From Solenopsis invicta (Eukaryota; Arthropoda; Insecta; Hymenoptera; Formicidae): a DNA stretch of 64,000 bases. The notes below the pieces were generated by a model. The model saw nothing but the letters and a program-made list of their open reading frames with translations, did not search any database and was not told the DNA's origin. The position numbers and the translations under genes are program-made. The DNA lies in NCBI RefSeq assembly GCF_016802725.1, contig NC_052668.1, positions 434,001 through 498,000 of the forward strand. The letters run 5' to 3'. Each line of letters opens with the position of its first letter. The first letter of the stretch is position 1. Shown piece after piece: positions 1 to 12,099 of the stretch.

Positions 1-2817
1 TAGACAGATACAGTTTATTACAAATTAAAATTGTTTGTTAATACTATGATACCTAGATGCGATCATACTCCTCATTTTATATAGTTTTTGTAAACGACAA
101 GAAAACCACGAAGATTTTGCTCACAACTTGATTTGTTTAAAAACTATTTTTATTTTAAAAAAAAAATGAAAAAAAAACATTTTTCCTGTAAGTGATCAAG
201 TATATTCTTTACAATGGCGCTGACTATGTTCATTTACTAAATTCGTGATTGTATAGTTTTCAGGGCGTTAAATGAAATTTTAGCACGAAGGTCGCCCCAT
301 AAAATAAAGGTAAAATTTCAACGCCTGTGATGAAAACAAAATTTTTTTATTTAAACGAGGGTAACAATGGCCATTTGGCCACTCGGCTTACGGGGCGTCA
401 AATGTCAATTTCTTGCCATTGGGGCGTAAATTTCATTTTACGCTCCCGAGACTTCAAAGTTATTGTATGCCCCCTGAATCGGAAAACATTATGAATATTT
501 CGTTGTTAATTTTTGACGATGATACTTTGAGATTGAAACCACTATTTTACTTGACCTTTTTTAATGGCTCTTTATATTTTACCGTTTGCAACAAAGGGGC
601 GCCCGGCGCCCCCTCCTTTGGTGCGCCCCTCCGCACCGCAGGATCTGCGGGGTCGTTAGTTACGCCACTGATCAGCTTGCCGGGGCGGTGCGAGAGAAAA
701 GTTTTGAACGGGAAGAGAGGAAAGAGGTCTGGCTTGGTAATGATTACGCGGTGGTTTTCGATATGTAACAAGCGTACATTTATTTCCTCATATGCGGGAC
801 AGAGAAGATTACAGTAGTAGATGTGCGTGTGGATGGACAAAGAACATGAACAAGCGGTAACACGCGGACGGGCAGATTTAAAACGCGAATATTTACACGT
901 CTCTATATACTAGTGCCCGCGGGATATTGTTAGGTGACGGGATCATGGTGGAAGTAGAAATGGTGTGCACAAAACTCGGAAACAACGCCCCTTTTTCGCA
1001 TCGAAAAGTTGCGAAAACCTTGTCCTGCCAACTGCGAAAAACTAAATGTTTGATGATTTCAGGTTGCTACAACTGTTTTGATTGTATCTTTGTCACATCT
1101 TACTATAACATGCGTTGTGTCCTTTTTTCTGGTACCAGATACATATCAATATGTCTTTAACGGGTGCCTAATGTATTCCTGTGATGAATTAATTCATATT
1201 AGTAAAATTCTTGAAAAATGCTTTACAAAATTTCATGATGACTACTTTTCTCAAGAGAATTATGTAATACAAAAAGTGATTACACTTGTCAAAGAAAATA
1301 CCGAATAATATTAATGCATTCCCGATGAAGTATTACAATGTTTGGTATGAACTTTCGTACTATATACGAGTTAGAGAAATAAATAAAAAACAATATGTTC
1401 AAAATAATAAAAAAAAAAATAAAAAAAAAAGTATTTCCAGTTTTGCAAAAAAAAGTAACATAAATTGTAAATGTGGAGTAGCTTATTGTATCAGAAGGTT
1501 CCACAAATAAATAAACGTTATATGTTCACGTGTTCTTTAATAAGATTGCTCTTTGGTACAAATGTATTTTGTGTGTGATCTTTTATTCTCTTTGGTAGTG
1601 GCTTAGGCAGCGCCCGGATGCCTAAAAAAGTCGGTTAGTTGCCGAATAGGTTATGGATTAGCTTGTCCTTTTTCTTCCTCTTGTTCTCCCGCTTCTGTGT
1701 GTGGAGAGATCGCCCTGGCGTGTTAGGACGCGGAGAACGTGGAGACGGAGCGATAGAAACGACGACGACGCTTTTGGGCCTCGGCGGAGTGCTCGTGGCA
1801 GGCGTAGGAGACGTTTGTGTACCGCTGGACGTGGTCGCTGCGGGTGGCGACGTTTGTATTCCTTGACTCCTCGTTACGGTGAACCGGCGTCGAGGATCGT
1901 CAAGACGTCGTAGTTCTATTTCTACCCAGATAACAATTGGTGAAGGCCCCTATTGCCCTCACGCGTGATTAGCACATCGTGCATGCAAGAACGCCATCAT
2001 ATCGCCTTCACAAGGTGACGGGGGCACAAGTGTGAGAGTAGATGATATCACTGTGCAATCACGCGTGATGAGACATATCGTGCAATATTAAACAAAAAGA
2101 TCGTGCATCATAGGTGACATAAAAAACATATATATAAATTCGTGTGTATACATCAGGATTGGGTAGTAACTAATTAAAGAATTAAAAGTTAATTAATAAA
2201 GGTAAAAGTTAATAACGTCTAACTAAACTTAGTTAATTTTTAATGATTTAATTTTTAACTTTAACTAGTTATTTTTGAAACGCATTAACTTTAATTCATT
2301 AACTTTATTCCTAGGTTAAAGTTTATCTATGTATAAGAAAAAATTGTAAGATGAGAAAAATACATTCCCACATAAAAAATAAGATTTCTTTGTTATATTT
2401 ACAAACTTAATTTAGAAATAAAATATTAAGTTTGTTAATTTATATTATAATAGTTTTGAGTAATTAAACTAATTAAAAAATTACGATTTTTTGTATTTTA
2501 ATATTATGAATTAGTTTTTCAAAATTAATTTTTAATCTAATTCAAAATTAATTTACTCTTAACGTAACTTTTAACTAGTTAGTTTTTTATTCATATAACT
2601 TTTAACTAGTTAGTTTTTTATTCATGTAACTTTTAACGTAGCTCAATTAATTTTATAAACCATTAACTTTAAATTAATTTAGTTTAAAAAAATGTATTAA
2701 CTTATTATTCAACCCTGTGTGTATATGTGTATTCCATGCATTAGTCACAGCAAAGCGCTACTGCGCACGCTCGGTCATCTTTCCATGTAAAAGAAAGTTG
2801 GTTGGACGCGCCACTGT
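1..2817. other. AT-rich flank without a recognisable gene
   Basis: I see no supportable gene here. Short open frames exist (for example 413-817) but have no domain and are driven by GGCGCC-type low complexity. A GC-richer patch at about 1,600-1,930 has open frames on one strand with no recognisable motif. From about 2,160 to 2,716 the DNA is an AT-rich block of TTAACT/AGTTAA motifs ending in GGGT-like and ACCC-like sequence, possibly an old AT-rich MITE. It contains a 31-bp direct tandem duplication (2,565-2,595 and 2,596-2,626). Confidence 0.5.
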
Positions 2818-2824
2818 ACAGTAC

Positions 2825-4133
2825 CAGAGAGGAACCTGAGAGGGGACAGGCTTCGAGTTTAGATGGAACCTTATTTTGAAGCGCCTCTATGTTTCGTGAA
2901 AAATGGACATTGAACTACGTAGCCAATGTCCATTTTCCACGTCGGTAATGTCCACGTGAAGGTGGTTCTCAGCGGTGCTATGTCCATTTTTACGGTTCTC
3001 TTCTGTGCTATGTGCAGGAGTGAGAGATGCATCAGTTGGATAAAGACGGATAATGGATCTCTGTCTGTCTTCTGTTTAGACCATCGGTTAGAGAGAGAAA
3101 GTATCGCGGTAGCAAACACGGAGCGAGCGGCGATGTTATCTCTACGGATACCCTCCTCTCCACTCCCCTCTCGCCTATCTCGTTTTCCGCGCTACGTTTT
3201 GGCCGTAAAATTCAGAAAGTCCTCTTCGGACGATTTCTGGGCAGGGACGTAGAAAGGCCAGAAAGCGCCTACTCTTTAAAAATGTTTTATATTTTGTTAT
3301 ATTTGTTGTAATGACGTACTGAGAATCATATTTTTATTTTCTTTCAAGTGCGATTTTACGTGAAGATAATCGATCTAATTTCAATACAACGTTACGAGGG
3401 CGACAATTTAATTAAATATATACCTTTTTAAAAATAATTATTTATTTTTATTAAAATATTTTGTAATTATTATAATAATTTTAATTATAATAAATAATTG
3501 TGGACTTGTATGCCCCTCCCCTCTCCTCTTATTGTCCCGCGATCACCGCCTCTACCCCTGCCTCTACCCCTTCCTGCTCTTCCTCTTCCTCGTCCTCTTC
3601 CACGTCCTCTTCCTCTCCCTCTTGTACGCATGCCCGCAATAGCGGCGTAATTTATAGTTTGCAAATCAGCAGTCTGAAACAAAAAAAAAGAAAGATAAAA
3701 AGATGCTTGTGCTAACTTTGTATCATTAAAAGCATCTACAGTTTTCTGTGTGGGTGAACCAAGAGGGTCGATCGTGAAACTTTTTCCCTAAGGCGGAAAC
3801 GTGAAAAGTGAAAAATTTCTCCATTAACTTCAATGGTAAAGATTTTCACTTTTCACGTTTCCGCCCTAAGGAAAAAGTTTCATGATCGACTCCAAAATCA
3901 TGAAAAACAATAGGCTCGTTTTTCAATACTGAAACTGTGGCCGGTGTTCGTAGTCGATTTTTATATTTAAAATCGTCTTAAGCATTATCTTAAGATGTCA
4001 TTAACTAATCAGAAAACTGTCTTAGCATCTTAAGCTATTACTTAAGATGATCTTAAAATAAGAATAGACTATGAAAACCAGCCTGTAACCGCATATAAAA
4101 ACATGTTTAGTTTTATATTTAATAAACACTTAC
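2825..4133 (+). repeat. Left long terminal inverted repeat of the P-like element
   Basis: This arm matches, in reverse complement, the right arm (12,234 inward to about 10,532). Matched landmarks are the outer CAGAGAGGAACC end, an ATGGACATTG block, a GGATAATGGATCTCTGTCTG block, the CGTAGAAAGGCCAGAAAGCGCC block and the RG-repeat exon. The arms then continue more loosely through an intron into a GTC/GAC-repeat exon. The left arm has an extra 124-bp hairpin at 3,767-3,890; the right arm has three extra inserts. Confidence 0.75.
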
Positions 4134-4783
4134 ATTTATAGTTATTAAATTCGTGGCCGATGGCACCGCTGCTGCCGTCGACATCGTCGCTTTATCGGCT
4201 GCCATCGCCGTCGCTGTCGACGTCGTCGCTGCCGCTGCAGATGACATCGTCGTCGTCACCGCCGCTGCACTCGACGTTGTTGTCGTCGTCATCGCCACCG
4301 CAGTTGACGTCATCGTCGTCCTCGCCGCTTCAGACGACGTCGTCATCGTCGTCGTCGCCGTCATCGCTGCCTCAGACGACGTCATCGTTGTCGTCGGCAT
4401 CGCAGTCGACGTCGACGTCGTCGTCGTTGTCATCGTCGTCGTCGTCACTGCCGTCGTCGGTGTTGGCATCGTTGTCGTCACCGATGTTTTTTGTACTAAA
4501 AAAATAATATTTTTACAATATAATTAACAATGTTTTACTGTAATAATATGTTTTTTATATATTTTTATAAGTATATAGATACGCTTACCAGATCTGCGGT
4601 GCTCGTCCTGCGTCTTGCCTCGATCGTTGAACCACAGTCGAACATGATCGGAATAATAGAGCGCTCGCCGTGCTCGTGTCGTCTTATAGTATTGTCGCTT
4701 TTTAACCACGTACGGACTGATTCGATCGGTAGATTGTGAATGCTTTTTTTGTAGAAAAACATGTGTACGTTGTTGATACACAT
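3485..4783 (-). CDS. Thr/Ala-rich, RG-repeat protein gene in the left arm (three candidate exons)
   Basis: I do not recognise this gene. On the minus strand three candidate exons can be drawn. Exon 1 (4,783-4,589) encodes a basic segment and ends at a GTAAGC donor. Exon 2 (4,495-4,134) is almost pure Thr, Ala, Ser and Met codons (a GAC/GTC trinucleotide tract) and ends at a GTAAGT donor. Exon 3 (3,673-3,485) follows a polypyrimidine-CAG acceptor and encodes an RG/GRGRG tract ending in IQVHNYLL and a stop. The exon 2 to exon 3 join is phase 0 and is preserved in the inverted copy in the right arm. Exon 1 joins exon 2 in frame only in a reading frame with no visible ATG; the ATG at 4,783 is in another frame. 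RG-rich tracts often bind RNA, which is only suggestive here. Confidence 0.4.
3767..3890. repeat. 124-bp hairpin MITE inside the left-arm intron
   Basis: Two nearly perfect inverted arms of about 48 bp begin GTCGATCGTGAAAC and end GTTTCATGATCGAC, with a loop of about 25 bp. The block is missing from the corresponding place in the right arm, so it inserted after the two arms formed. No transposase is linked to it. Confidence 0.6.
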
Positions 4784-6040
4784 AGCCGTTGTATATTTAT
4801 AATAATCATAATTTGTATACGATTTTTTATTTTATGCATATATTGAAGAGTATCCTGCATCGTGAAAATTTTTCACTGAATTTTTAAGTAAATTGGAATC
4901 CTTTTTATAAATACTGAAAGAGATCTCACAAGAATTTGTATAATTTTTGTAAGGAAGGTCTTGTGAGATTTTGTAGGAAAAATTTCTCATACGAACTTCA
5001 GACAAGAACATACAAGATTTTGCAACAGGGTTTATTATAAATAATAAGCATAATCTCGTACATTTGTATTATTAAGAAATAACATTATGTGTACGGTTAT
5101 TAAACATTTGCCTCTTTTCCAACATTGCTTTCTATACAATTTGTTATAAAATTATCATACAAAAATTTGGTGAATTATAATAAACTTATAAGCAACATAA
5201 GATGTGTATAGAAAATTTATTTTCAGATATGACTTCTTAAGACTCCCGAATTATAAAAAGTTGCCTATTGAAGCTGTACTTTTTGAAATATAAATTATGA
5301 TACAAAGAATCTTATCAGTTCGATTCGTCTTTCTCGTAAACGTTTAAAATTAAGCGTTAGAAAAGAAGAAAAACAAAATACGACGTTATGTGACGACGAA
5401 GCTCGGTATTGTTCGACGCAGTCTGCGTTTCATAGTGAGACAGTGTACTTCGATAGCGTGTTTTTAAAGTTCTTTGCTTGTGTACCAAATCGCGTTTTTG
5501 GTTGCAACTATAAGTTCTTTTATACTTTTTATTTTATTTATTAAGTAACACTTCTTGATTTATTCAATAAATCAAGTTTGTTACCCTTATTCTTTTCAGT
5601 TAACGCTCTGTCTCTAATTCGTATTATTTTCTTTTTTTGTTTCTTATATTTCTTCAATTAAAGTATTTTTTTGTGCAAATAATTCTTTAAACGAAAAAGT
5701 GTAACAATGAGTGAAAAGCGTGTGGAAACCGTATATGACAAGTGTATGTATAAAAATTGTCGTAATGGAAGACATTCAACGGGAACACATTTATTTCGAT
5801 TTCCTGCAATTACTGATGCTAGATGTCAATTATGGATACGTAACAGCGGTAAGTTCCTTATCATATTTATTATATAAATTACTAGACATTTGTTTAAAGT
5901 ACAGAGTGTCTGGTAATGACCAGATCACCTTTCGAGCTGATAGAGCAAGTCAAACTGCCCAAACAAGTCGTTTACCATTTTTCTATAATTAACGAGATAA
6001 TAATTACTGATAATTGCCGATTTAGCTGAGCCAAATGTAA

Positions 6041-6186
6041 AGGCCGCGATACAGGCTTTTGCATAGCTGCATAACCGTATGCATAAAGAAATTGATTGGT
6101 CCATTTCTTTATGCATGTGCTAACAGACCAATCAATTTCCTTATAGATACGGTTATGAAGCTATGCAAAAGCCTATGTCGAGACCT
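6041..6186. repeat. 146-bp Harbinger-type MITE in the transposase intron
   Basis: Inverted arms begin AGGCCGCGATACAGGC on the left and, reverse-complemented, AGGTCTCGACATAGGC on the right. They pair over roughly 60 bp through GGCTTTTGCATAGC. The flanks are TAA (6,038-6,040) and TAA (6,187-6,189), the TWA duplication typical of PIF/Harbinger MITEs. It lies wholly inside intron 1 of the P-type transposase gene. Confidence 0.65.
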
Positions 6187-6284
6187 TAAGCGTGTGGCAA
6201 GATAAGACTACTCGGCTACATGCAAGACGCGGGAAGATTTGTTTGCAAGCAGCAATAGACACATGAGCGGTATGGTGCTGAGAG

Positions 6285-6375
6285 TAAGAGCGAGTGAGAG
6301 AACGAAAGAGCGAGCGAGAGAACGAAAGAACGAGCGAGAAAGCGAAAGAGCGAGCAAAGAAGTAAAAGAATGAGC
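6285..6375. repeat. Purine-rich GAGCGAGAGAACGAAA tandem repeat
   Basis: Imperfect 16-bp units of GAGCGAGAGAACGAAA type are repeated about five times in the intron between the two halves of the THAP domain. One strand is nearly pure purine. No coding role is visible. Confidence 0.6.
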
Positions 6376-9300
6376 AAAAAACTGAGAAGAGATAATTAAG
6401 AAGTTAAAAATTGTCAATTGTTAATTTGTCAAAGTGAATTTATTAAATGACTAACTTTATACTTTTTGGTTACAACGTCTTTCCAATATTATTTATCTCA
6501 AATTTTTTCAGATTTTTAAAAAATAATATGTTTTTTACTTTGTGCGGTACATGTATTTTTATTAATTTAACTCTTTTTGCTTACTTTTAAATTCGGTAAC
6601 ATTTTCGCGGCACACCGATTGTACAACATTTTACAATACTAATATCTCGTTTCATAATTTTATTTCAGGAAATACTACTTTGGCAAAATGGACTGCCAAC
6701 TCACTACGTCGTGCCGGTCTGTGTGAAAATCATTTCGATCCAAGTTCCTTCAAGGAAGGACCAACAAAGAAGAAAAATTTTAAGACGTTAAAAAGAGATG
6801 TTGTTCCAGTGAAATTTAACGGCTACTCACAACACGAATTGGAAACAAAAAATACAGGTACAAACCAAAATTTAACGTTACCGGCAGAAATAGATATAAA
6901 TAATGACACAGAAATAGTGTCACAAGAAATTATTACTGACAACGTCGAAATAAATTTCAATAATGACACAGAAATAGTGTCCCAAACAATTAATAATGAT
7001 AACGTCAAAATTAATGTTCCAAATTACCGATACATTAAAACGTACCAACGTGCAAAAGAGATGTATTTTTATTCTTCGGATGAAGAAGAAAATGTAAGTG
7101 AATAGATTAATGAGGAACCATCGGAGATAAAAGATGTGTGTAATGTGGATATACCTGTAATTGAAGAAAAAAGGGGGAAGCATGCAAGCGAGAAATCAAA
7201 ATCAGAAGTAGCACAAGTGGAACTTTTAAAGCGAGAAAATCTTCGTTTGCGTAAAATTATTAAAAAGTTAAAATTTTGTTTGCGTACTCGACAAATTTCA
7301 AATAGAAAAACGACAAGTAAAAAGAGCCAAAAAAAATTATACAAAATTTTATTGAAAATCAAAATTTACATCCTGTTGCTCAAGCAATGATAACTTTGCA
7401 ACTGCACACACCTAATGCACCGTATACGCAAGAAGAGAAAAGTCTTGCGCAACAATTATTTTATTACTCTGCTTCTGCATTGCGCCGCTTACGACAGGCA
7501 GGTTGCACGTTCCCTTGTGAATGAACTATTAGAAGATGGCACGAAGAATACAATATTGTGCCAGGATTTTGCGATTTTGTTTTTTTTAAACTACAAGAGA
7601 AACTCGCAGACTTGCCTGCGGAAGAAAGAGTATGTGCCTTGAAATGGGACGAGATGTCAATAAAATCATATCAAGAATATTCACCTCATTTAGATCAAGT
7701 AGAAGGACTTGTAGATCTTGGGCCTTTAGGAAGAAGAAACGAAAATGCTAAATGTGTTTTTGTCTTTTGCTTAGATAGTATTAACGCGCGTAACCCGTGG
7801 CGTCAACCATTGGCATATTTTCTTCCTGGAAAATGCATGAAAGCGGAAGAAATAATATATTTATTGAAAGAATGTTTAGACAGACTAAGCAATACAGATG
7901 CTGATGTATGTACGAATTTTGACATGTGTTCAAGGATCATCTAATCAAAGTGCTTATAATCAACTTGGTGTAAGCACAGATAATCCATTTTTTATTCATA
8001 AAGGAAAAAAATATTACGCGTCATTTGATTTTCCACATTTAGTAAAACGATTAATGAGTTTACTAAGAACACACCAATTTTTATATTGCGGTACAGAAGT
8101 TGTAGCATCTTTTAACGATTATGAAGAGACATGGCGCATTGATAATGCTGCACAAGGAGGATCAAATTTATTGTCACATATTACAGAAGCGCATCTTTAC
8201 CCCAATAATTTTCAATTAATGAACGTCAAAAAACCATTCCAAGTATTGAGTAATAGATTTACAGCCTCAATGAGAACAGCGGGCTATGGAAAAGAATTGC
8301 AAAGCGATACATGGGAAGCAACGGCAAATTTCACAGAATGCATGAACAATGTAATTGATGCTTGCAATTCATACAGTTATAATATGAAATTTGGAGGAAA
8401 ACGATTACTTTCTGATAAAAATCCGGATATTGAAAATTTGTTAAGAGAATTTATCACATGGTGTTCAGGATGGTCGACGTCACCTGATAAAATTTTGAAA
8501 ATTCCATGCTTAAAAGGCTTTATTGTGACCATACAAGCTCTCTTGGGAACATATAATGATATAAAAATAGAAAATAAAACGTTTGAACTTGCGACAGGAT
8601 TGTGTAACCAAGATTCTGTTGAACACTTATTTTCAAAATTCAGACAACGTGGTGGATTTAATAATAATCCAACTGCAAGAATAATCGATGTAATGTAAGA
8701 CACATTATATGCATAGGATATATCCATACAAGTGACAAAGGAAATGTGCAGTGTCCAGAAGCTGAGTGCCTTATTAATTCACCCACAAATTTAATTAAAT
8801 CAATTGAGACTTCTATGACTGCAAATAATATTTCTGTACAACACGAAATTGATCACGAGGACGAATTATTTAATGACGATGTAAATATTGTCGAAGAGTA
8901 TGATAATACCAATGTTACTGGAAATAAAAGTTCATTGAGTAGTTACGATAACAATGCTATTGCATATTTTGCTGGATACGTAGCACGGAAAAGCATTGCA
9001 CAAACTAAATGCGATAATTGTCGTAACATTATGACGAAAACGCCAATGGATGACGCCACAGCAAACGAAAAATATATAGAGCTGCGGGAGTTTTCAAATT
9101 CTGATGAAGATGCTCCTTCAGTTACAAAGTTGATACGACCGACAACTCTTTTTGCCAAAGTGATCGAAATTCAATTACATGCAATTGATTGTAACTGGGA
9201 ACGCTATTGGGCATCTACAGCAGTTTTACAAAATATTAAAAAGGAATGCATAAACGTAACGAATAATACGTATTCAGAATGGTTTCATGAAGATAATTCA

Positions 9301-9689
9301 TGTTATAAACATCGATTGGAAGCACTGCAACTTTTAATCCGTGTAAAACTATATTCACGTACACGATACAATAATCGTGCTGAAAAAACGGACAAGGAAT
9401 CTCGTAAAAAGATGCAGAAATTATTGAACAAATAAAATGACGTAAAACGCATGAAAATAAAAAACAAATAATTTTTATATATCTCAAAGTATTTCCTTCC
9501 ATTTATTTTTATTCTTTGTTTCTTCATAGTTTCATCATTGTAGAAAAAATAATTGCTGCATGTATATTATGATATTGTATTTATATAATAGTTCAACAGA
9601 GTGAAATATATTTACAAATCATATTACTGTGCAGCAAGTATTATTTTCAAGTAATGTGTAAAATTAATATGCATTTTTTAATATCGTAG

Positions 9690-9891
9690 AAGATCGCAAT
9701 CACAATTGAAATAATTGCATAAATCTTAGATTAGCAGATGTTATCACAGGACAAATAAAAGATTAATGTGGTCATGCTACGACATTGTGAAATCATACAT
9801 TTACTAGTTACTAATGATGTAATGCAAGACACAAAGCAAAAAAGAATGAAAGGAAATACATTAAATATGTTGGCAATAAATTATGCATACA

Positions 9892-9941
<50 letters not shown>

Positions 9942-10199
9942 TATATATACATATAATATATATGTATATATGTATATACATATATTACGTACCGTGATTT
10001 TTAAAAATCACAGTATTTTATAATAAGATACAAAAATATTTTAATACACGTATGTGTATTAAAATATACAAAATATTTCAGAAAAAAAAAAACTGATATT
10101 ATATTAGTTATTTCAAAGAAGTTTACTACGTAAACTTCTCTGTGATAACATCTGCTAGTCTCAGATTTATGCAATTATTTCAATTGTGATTGCGATCTT
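9690..10199. repeat. 510-bp MITE-like element with 59-bp inverted ends
   Basis: Arms 9,690-9,748 and 10,141-10,199 are inverted copies beginning AAGATCGCAATCACAATTG with only two or three mismatches. The interior is non-coding and includes a long (TA)n tract at about 9,893-9,938 and a small palindrome near 10,045. No clear target duplication could be assigned. Confidence 0.6.
9893..9938. repeat. (TA)n microsatellite
   Basis: About 45 bp of perfect alternating TA, followed by degenerate TATATG/ATATAC repeats to about 9,985. It lies inside the 510-bp inverted-end element. Confidence 0.9.
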
Positions 10200-10370
10200 T
10201 GTGACATGCTTAATAACAAAAACACCAACAATAATTGTAATTTTATAGTTTTAAAGAATTTCGATTTTTATAAACATGCGTTCTACGTTGAAAATATCAA
10301 ATATAGATTATATATTTTACAAACTAAGAGATGCGCTCTTTTTAACTTTTTGCATATTCTTTCTCGACAG

Positions 10371-10929
10371 CGGCGGCGGCGACGTCGACAGCGGCGGCGG
10401 CGACGACGACGACGTCGACAGCGGCGGCGGCAACGACGACGACGTCGACGACGACGTCGACAGCGGCGGCGGCAACGACGACCCCAACGGCGTCAGCCGA
10501 AACGGCGACGACAGGATTCGTAACATTAAGTGTAAGTATTAATTAAATATAAACGAGTTTCTAGATGCGGCTATAGTTTCGCTATTAAAAAACGAGCGTA
10601 TTGTCGAAACATGATCTTGGTTTGCCACGGTTCACCTACACAGGCAAATGTGGTTTTTTTTAATGACAAAGTTGACATATAAGCATCGTTTTATCTTTCT
10701 TCGGTATTCAATAAATGCTTTTACACATTCTTTAAATTTTTTGTTTCAGACTTTAGATCTAGAGAAAATAATTAGTGCGGCATTCGCTCGAGGAAGAAGG
10801 AGAGGCAGAGGAAGAGGGAGAGGACGAGGAAGAGGAAGAGGACGAGAACGAGGAAGAGGTAGAGGTGGTCGCGGGACGATAATAAGAGGAGGGGGGAGGG
10901 GCATACAAGTCCACAATTATTTATTATAA
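10371..10929 (+). CDS. Right-arm copy of the Thr/Ala-rich, RG-repeat gene (two candidate exons)
   Basis: This is the inverted paralogue of the left-arm gene. A CTTTCTCGACAG acceptor is followed by an exon (10,371-10,531) of GCG/ACG codons (Ala/Thr-rich) ending at a GTAAGT donor. A short 218-bp intron ends in TTTTTTGTTTCAG. The second exon (10,750-10,929) encodes TLDLEKIISAAFARGRRRG, then an RG tract, and ends IQVHNYLL plus stop, exactly as in the other arm. The first visible exon here starts in the same phase as exon 2 of the left copy, which supports the reading frame. No counterpart of left exon 1 is seen, so this copy may be partial. Function unknown. Confidence 0.4.
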
Positions 10930-11392
10930 TTAAAATTATTATAATAATTACAAAATATTTTAATAAAAATAAATAATTATTTTTAAAAAGGTATATATTT
11001 AATTAAATTGTCGCCCTCGTAACGTTGTATTGAAATTAGATCGATTATCTTCACGTAAAATCGCACTTGAAAGAAAATAAAAATATGATTCTCAGGTATC
11101 CATAAATTCTTTTATTACATTATTATTTTTTTGTACAATATTAAACACGCGCATATTGTCATTTTTAAATCATACATATGCGCGTACGTCATTACAACAA
11201 ATATAACAAAATATAAAACATTTTTAAAGAGTAGGCGCTTTCTGGCCTTTCTACGTCCCTGCCCAGAAATCGTCCGAAGAGGACTTTCTGAATTTTACGG
11301 CCAAAACGTAGCGCGGAAAACGAGATAGGCGAGAGGGGAGTGGAGAGGAGGGTATCCGTAGAGATAACATCGCCGCTCGCTCCGTGTTTGCT

Positions 11393-11630
11393 TCTTCTTC
11401 TCAACGTTAATTGTACCCGTCCCCAGTGTAACAATGTGGCGGGGACGATTTGACCATAGTAACCAAGGTATTTTTATCTTGCTTTCAATAGTTATATGGG
11501 AAACAAAAAGACTTAAATAGGAATACAGAATATGCTTGCACAAGAAATAAAAAGGATTGCATCAGCAATCCTGACCGCGCTTTTTCACTCTATTACAAAC
11601 ACGCTTACTGGTACACGGCCAACCAGCGAC
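11393..11630. mobile_element. 238-bp insertion with a 13-bp target duplication
   Basis: The sequence CTCCGTGTTTGCT occurs on both sides (11,380-11,392 and 11,631-11,643), whereas the left arm has it once. The insert contains a small hairpin GGATTGC-ATCA-GCAATCC near its right end. A duplication of this length is typical of target-primed retroposition, but I see no poly(A) tail or pol III boxes, so the class is open. Confidence 0.5.
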
Positions 11631-11795
11631 CTCCGTGTTTGCTACCGCGATACTTTCTCTCTCTAACCGATGGTCTAAACAGAAGACAGACAGAGATCCA
11701 TTATCCGTCTGTATCCAACTGATGCATCTCTCACTCCTGCACATAGCACAGAAGAGAACCGTAAAAATGGACATAGCACCGCTGAGAACCACCGA

Positions 11796-12099
11796 AGGCT
11801 GTGTTCCGATATAACTGCCAGTACTGGCAGTGGTGAAAAATCCGTTCCGTTATTGGTACGCAGCGCACTGCGACAGCATCTAGTAACATCAATGACGTCA
11901 TGAATGGTAGCCATATTGCCACTGTGACTACTGCAGCTTCCAAGGTGAGGTAGCTACAGTGCAATATGGCTACTATGCTGTTCCGAAATACGATGCTATA
12001 GCAGTGCTGGCAGTAATGCAGTAATATTGGAACAGTTGTGACACTGTACTGTCATGACGTCACATTTACTGCACTGCCAGTAAAAACGGAACACAGCCT
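11796..12099. repeat. 304-bp MITE with AGGCTGTGTTCCG inverted ends
   Basis: The left end AGGCTGTGTTCCG and right end CGGAACACAGCCT are exact inverted copies over 13 bp, and the interior carries CTGCCAGTACTGGCAG-type palindromes. It interrupts the right arm of the P-like element relative to the left arm. The flanking triplets (GAA/TAA) are compatible with a decayed TWA duplication, hence possibly Harbinger-related. Confidence 0.6.

Larger units (their letters stand above)
5707..9435 (+). pseudogene. THAP-domain P-element-type transposase (THAP9-like), decayed
   Basis: Exon 1 (5,707-5,848) opens a THAP zinc finger (KCMYKNC, then HLFRFP and LWIRNS). A GTAAGT donor at 5,849 joins a TTTCAG acceptor before 6,669, and exon 2 completes the THAP finger (LCENHFDPSSF and DVVPVKF). 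Then come an acidic linker with a repeated DTEIVSQ segment, a Leu/Lys-rich coiled-coil-like stretch (about 7,200-7,340) and P-element transposase regions (WDEMSIK, about 7,650; FDFPHLVKR, about 8,030; WSTSPDK; a C-terminal YFAGYVARK near 8,965). The gene is broken by in-frame stops (TAG at 7,103; TGA near 7,527) and by frameshifts near 7,340, 7,910 and 8,695. The family excises and inserts P-type elements through THAP-mediated end binding. This copy cannot make a full protein. Confidence 0.85.

Noticed and set aside
413..817. 134-codon frame on plus and a 97-codon frame on minus over the same DNA
   Set aside because: The apparent GAPGAP repeats come from GGCGCC low complexity; no domain, no splice or start context.
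4153..4527. Val/Ala-rich frame and Ser-rich frame across the GTC/GAC repeat on plus
   Set aside because: They are alternative readings of a trinucleotide repeat; the minus Thr/Ala frame is the one with splice phase shared with the other arm.
10206..10523. Poly-Arg/Gln and Asp/Gly-rich frames over the right-arm repeat
   Set aside because: Only the Ala/Thr frame splices in phase into the RG exon, as in the left arm.
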